NCBI RefSeq assembly: GCF_947623445.1
Contig: NC_135246.1
Span: 15,049,856-15,113,855 of the forward strand
Origin: Clavelina lepadiformis
Taxonomy: Eukaryota; Chordata; Ascidiacea; Aplousobranchia; Clavelinidae
Direction: 5' to 3'
DNA length: 64,000 bases
Notes under the pieces: model-generated
The model's database searches: none
The model's input: only the letters and a program-made list of their open reading frames with translations
Told to the model about the DNA's origin: nothing
Position numbers and translations under genes: made by a program
Part shown: piece after piece, positions 59,877 through 64,000 of the stretch
Layout of the letters: every line of letters starts with the position of its first letter
How positions within the stretch are numbered: the first letter of the stretch is position 1

Positions 59877-61504
59877 ATGGCAAACTTATTGCATTTGGCT
59901 ATTAATATTTTATGGATCGGATTAGTATTTTCGCAATCTGGGGAAGATTTTTTAACTAATAGAACAGATGATGTCATTTTTGATGAGGAAGGTGAGTTTC
60001 TTATGATTTCAAAGTTCATTACATTTACAACGTACCTCAAAAAATAGGCAAAATATATTGCTTGGCGTTTTGCCCTGCCAAACAGATTTTAATTATAAAT
60101 TTATTAAAAAGACATCTTATAAGCCCATATTCAATTTAAATCAATTGTTACTTTGCACTACGACAATTAAAGTTATTGCCAAACCTATCAATTATTATAG
60201 ACGAAGTGTTTGTCGAACCAGAGCCTCCAACAGGCAGCGGCAGTGAGGAAGTGGATTACACATACATTGATCGTGATTATAATGAATATCATACAGTAAG
60301 ATGTTGCTTTTAGTAGTTAAACAACAAGTTATTTTGGGGTCAACTTTATACTTTGTGTTCTTGTAAACTGTCTTTATTATGATTTTCTGTGTTAAGAAGT
60401 TCAACTTGAGGAGTTTGACAAACTTAAAACTTTTTAAACAAATTCGCAACACTGCAACACGGATAGGATAATCCTTTAAAAGCACTCGTATCTTCTGTTG
60501 AGATGAATCATTGTTATCTACAGACAATTTTATGAGGCTGAGCACAGCCTGAGTTTCATCAGACTTTTCGCGATTGCAGGAAACTTGCAGCGACAAAACA
60601 AAAGCACGGTCTTAAATTAACGCTCTTTGGCCAAGTTTCTTCAGCTTTCGCCCATCCAAATGTAAGCCTTAAACTTGACAAGAATAATCATGTAAATGCA
60701 ACTTATCTTTTGCAGCGTGTTTCTGACGTACCACTCCTTAATCCACCATGTCTGCTTCCCAGCCAAAAAATAATCCCTTCAAATTCTCTTCATCAAAGGC
60801 AAAGGCTGATGAATGACAGACTGCCCTTGCATTCTAGTGACCTTCTTAGCAACGAGGTAAAACTGCATACAGAGTGCTACATATGATATTGTACTAGCGT
60901 TGAATGCAACCAAAACTAGTTAAAGGTCCACTGTATCGGTTTTTGCAAAACGTGTCTTTCCAATATTGCTTTTCAGACATATCAAGCTGGTTTGTTGGCC
61001 GTGTCGAAATTCATGTCAGTTCATTCTAATTCCACCTTGTTAATGACAGAATTGTTGGGTGGTTGCAAGCAGGTGAGAAAATAAATCGAAAAACTTTTAA
61101 CATCCTGGGCATGTATATGTGGATTTGCAGTTACAGCTTTGAACTTTTTCCTGAAAGCAATTCATTGCGAAAGTCTACGTTAAAATTTTTCTTTTAGCAC
61201 ATCTCTGGAAAACTTCTTTATCTCATGTTCAACGCCAGGGAGGAGGTTCAGTGTAGCAACTGCACCAGGAATCAAGTGGTAAGCTCGCCGACTTTCACGG
61301 AGTACAAACCCGTAGATGGAATCTGATTAAATCTTTCTATAAGTAACACACCCGAATGCTAATACTTGTTCGTCTTTTATTTAGTTTGACCGCGAATGCC
61401 GAGCCCGCATTTATCTTCCCGACTTCGCACCTTGGCGGCCTTTCTTCGTGGAGTGCATGGACCCTCTCTACTACGCCCTGCCCTGGCGAAAACTAAGCGT
61501 TTAA
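59877..61504 (+). CDS. Secreted cysteine-containing protein, family not recognised
   Basis: Exons 59877-59991, 60201-60295, 60716-60856, 60987-61073, 61198-61278 and 61385-61504 give about 212 residues. A signal peptide (MANLLHLAINILWIGLVFSQ) is followed by an acidic region with an N-glycosylation site (LTNRTDD, then EPEPPTGSGSEEVDYTYID). The C-terminal half holds paired cysteines (VCWPCRNSC, GGCKQ, CSNC, REC, VEC) and ends with an aromatic and proline-rich block (YLPDFAPWRPFFVECMDPLY). This layout, acidic lead then compact cystine domain, suggests a small secreted ligand or a propeptide plus mature factor. The fourth exon is entered at the second of two nearby AGs (60985-60986); the first AG, at 60975-60976, would put a stop in frame. 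AATAAA lies at 61503-61508 and 61596-61601. Confidence 0.55.
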
Positions 61505-62125
61505 TAAACTACCGTTGACTTTGTTCAGGGTCGTGTAAGCTGTAATGTCTTGTCTAGCACAGTGCTTGCTTGCCGAATTCGGTTTGAATACACTGAATAA
61601 AACGTTATGGGCTTAACTTTTAGTCTGCGGATTAATAAGGTTCCATTCTTTTATTTTCAAAACATACGGTAAGTACACCAGCGCTTAAGTGGTGGACGAT
61701 TGGTAGAACGAAACAGGGAGATCGGCATCATACGAACAACGCGACTTTGCTTTTAGTAAGAACTTTGCATTAGCTCATCTTGCTTTTATATCACACTGTT
61801 CTCATTTATATGAATGCGGTCAATATCTTATAAGCTGCATTAAGGAAAAGCGACTATTAACTAGAATACAAGGAAAATAATACGCAAAAAAATAAGGACT
61901 GTCGCAGTAAGAAAAAATGCAGCATATAGTTACATAGATATCGCAACTCAATCGATTATTTGAGATTTCGTTCATCAGCATCATTCAGCAGAGTAATTGC
62001 ACATACGTGTTTCATCATAAAGAAATCTTTCATGTAAAATGTAGGATTTTAAGAGATTACTCCGACTTCAATGCTATTTAAATATACATTTGTTGTCAAT
62101 TTAAATATAATTGGGTAAAAGGGGA
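61505..62125. other. Convergent 3' flank
   Basis: Between the secreted-protein stop and the stop of the minus-strand gene beyond. Includes AATAAA at 61596-61601 for the plus-strand gene. No other feature recognised. Confidence 0.4.
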
Positions 62126-64000
62126 TCACATGAGAGGCTGCGAAGCAACGTGATTGGCCTGAAAAGCTGGTGTCGAATTTCCAGGCATTACTGGTTGGTT
62201 CTACAAAACATATAAGCGTAGCAAATAAAAACATATTCTCAGAGCTATATAAAACGCCAGCTGCTAAGATTCATGTGATTTAATGATGGCAATCGACAAC
62301 ACATTTATCCTTTTTTCCAACTGTGCTTACACTTATTATTATTATTATTATTATTAACGGGGTCAGTTGGTAAATTAAACGGCATAATGCATAAAAACGT
62401 TAGAAAAATTACATTTCGTCTATTCTAATATTCAAATTGTTACAAAACTTTAACCCCATTCTAAGATACTCCACAACCACGACTGATGAAATAATGGTCT
62501 TACCTGATACTGGGTCGTCATTGGAGAGAAGCCTGGGTTTGGCTGTCCGGGGTAAATGTTGCTAAAATTTTCAAAACATTTGTTTCCTTAGTGCTTCAGG
62601 TGGCACAAATACTAATCTTATAAAAGCAATATGCCCATCACGGAAACAAAGTCTTAAGTATTGAAATAAGACCATCACTACATGAAAGGCATAAAATGTG
62701 TGGTATTTACATCGAAAATTATGCATGAACTTGTTGTTTTGATGGAATGATTTCTAAGGTCATAAACTTTTTTGTGTGAAGATATTACCGGTATGCTGTT
62801 TTTGATATAGAAACGTGTCTGCCTTACTAAATCAAACAAATCAATGTAATATTTCATGTAATGTTAAAAGCACACAGAAAATCAAAGATGATACAGAAAA
62901 TCAATGATATAGCAAATCAAAGTGAATTGAAGTAAATGAAAATTAGATGTAACTAACTGAGACATAAGCGCTTAACTGGGAAAATCGAAGGGAAAAAAGA
63001 ATTTATTTCTTGATTATATAATCTAGAAATGTTTAAAGGATATACATTTACCTCATTGCAGTAGTTTGAGGTTGGGGAGCAGAAGCATTATAAGTATCTG
63101 GATGAAATTATAGTGATGAAAAATTGATTCATTGCATTAGTCACTAAGCACAAAACTCAATCAGAAAAAATAAAAATCAAACAAAAAATAAACACAAAAA
63201 AATTGCAAAATACAGACAATAGTTCCGATTATTTCGATTGCATACTGGAAAGTTAAAATATGATCGCTTTATTGACTTTGAATATTAGAAATCAAAGACT
63301 TACTTTGAGGCATCACTGGCTGTTGCTTTGTACCATCAGTTGTTGTAACGTTGTTAGGGGCAGGGTAAGCGAACCCAGGCGCTTGATACATGGGGTTATA
63401 CATCTGTGGGGTCTGACTCATCTGACTGGCAGCCATATGCTGGGGAATACCCGAGGATGGACCTGGGGCGCCCTAAGTTATTTGTAAAACAATTTTACAC
63501 AATTCACAAAAAATGTGATATATATTTCGACGGCACCATGACATAAAGGCAGTGGTCCAAGCACTCTGACTGTACAGTGCATAAAGGCATACATTATATT
63601 GTGATGAATTCCAGAACGTTTTCAAAAGTTTGGGAAGTTTTTGGCAGTTAAGTGTTATATGTAATACGTACGCATTACAATTCACTAAGTTTCAATTCAA
63701 TTTAAATTTTTATTATCAAAGGTAACAAGTATGACAAGCATTGCTTGATAGTAATAAAACATTATTTTTGAAGTATGATAAAGCACTTCAAACCAGAAAA
63801 GATGTCAGGACTAAATACACTAAAAACAACACAAAACATCAGAGGGCAAAGTACTCACGGTAGGTGGCATGAAAGAAGATGCTGGGTAAGTTCCATACCC
63901 ACCCATCATGTTAGGGGGCATTTGTCCTTGAGGTAACCCATACTGTGCAGGCATGTATACTGGCATGTCCTTCATTAAGCTTGACCACAAGAGAAGCAAT
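62126..64000 (-). CDS. Proline/glutamine/methionine-rich protein, C-terminal exons (partial)
   Basis: The gene runs past the window edge. Exons in transcript order: 63859 to beyond 64000, 63304-63472, 63052-63097, 62504-62561 and 62126-62200; joins are phases 0, 1, 2, 0 and all close. The protein is low-complexity: SLMKDMPVYMPAQYGLPQ, PPNMMGGYGTYPASSF, HMAASQMSQTPQMYNPMY, GFAYPAPNN, NIYPGQPNPGFSPMTTQYQ, ending VASQPLM. Such Pro/Gln/Met/Tyr-rich tails occur in endosomal-sorting adaptors and RNA-binding proteins. The folded domains that would identify it are outside the window, so no name is given. Confidence 0.6.
62333..62355. repeat. (ATT)n microsatellite
   Basis: About seven tandem ATT units in an intron of the minus-strand Pro/Gln-rich gene. 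Confidence 0.9.

Noticed and set aside
1-64000. tRNA genes, rRNA, CRISPR arrays, bacterial operons
   Set aside because: No cloverleaf with A and B boxes, no rRNA motifs, no regularly spaced repeats; gene structure is plainly eukaryotic.

Overview
The window is animal nuclear DNA: AT-rich, with genes broken by many short introns, vertebrate-type protein families and many small DNA transposons. The families present (a membrane-type matrix metalloproteinase, an array of PMP22/claudin-type proteins, STT3B, a fibrinogen-domain lectin), the small introns, and splice-acceptor-like sites a few bases before several start codons suggest a marine invertebrate deuterostome. A tunicate (ascidian) is most likely. 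This is an inference from style, not a species identification. Exon boundaries were read by eye from GT/AG sites and reading frame; most close exactly in phase.

Layout. 0-1.3 kb: 3' end of a membrane-type MMP (+). 2.3-2.7 kb: a decayed LINE 3' fragment (-). 3.2-5.7 kb: a secreted trypsin-like protease (-). 7.9-9.6 and 13.2-14.7 kb: two tandem RING-TPR genes (+), separated by a nested cluster of hAT-like transposons (10.8-12.1 kb). 18.3-23.6 and 25.3-27.1 kb: two paralogous genes (-) made from repeated pairs of symmetric exons that resemble the atlastin/GBP helical middle domain, with a C-terminal glycine zipper and no GTPase domain in the exons read. 28.6-42.8 kb: five tandem four-membrane-span PMP22/claudin-like genes (-). 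47.2-48.3 kb: a secreted fibrinogen-domain protein (+). 49.7-55.7 kb: a complete 19-exon STT3B gene (-), the catalytic subunit of oligosaccharyltransferase. 59.4-61.5 kb: a divergent pair, a small coiled-coil protein (-) and an unrecognised secreted cysteine-containing protein (+). 62.1-64.0 kb: the 3' exons of a proline/glutamine/methionine-rich protein (-), cut by the window edge.

Most genes here act at membranes or outside the cell. Apart from the local duplications (RING-TPR pair, helical-module pair, PMP22/claudin array) there is no sign that neighbours work in one pathway. The best candidate for something undescribed is the modular gene pair at 18.3-27.1 kb: every exon read is a multiple of three, so a 24-25-codon exon plus a 58-65-codon exon can be duplicated as a unit, and one paralogue has several units while the other has one.
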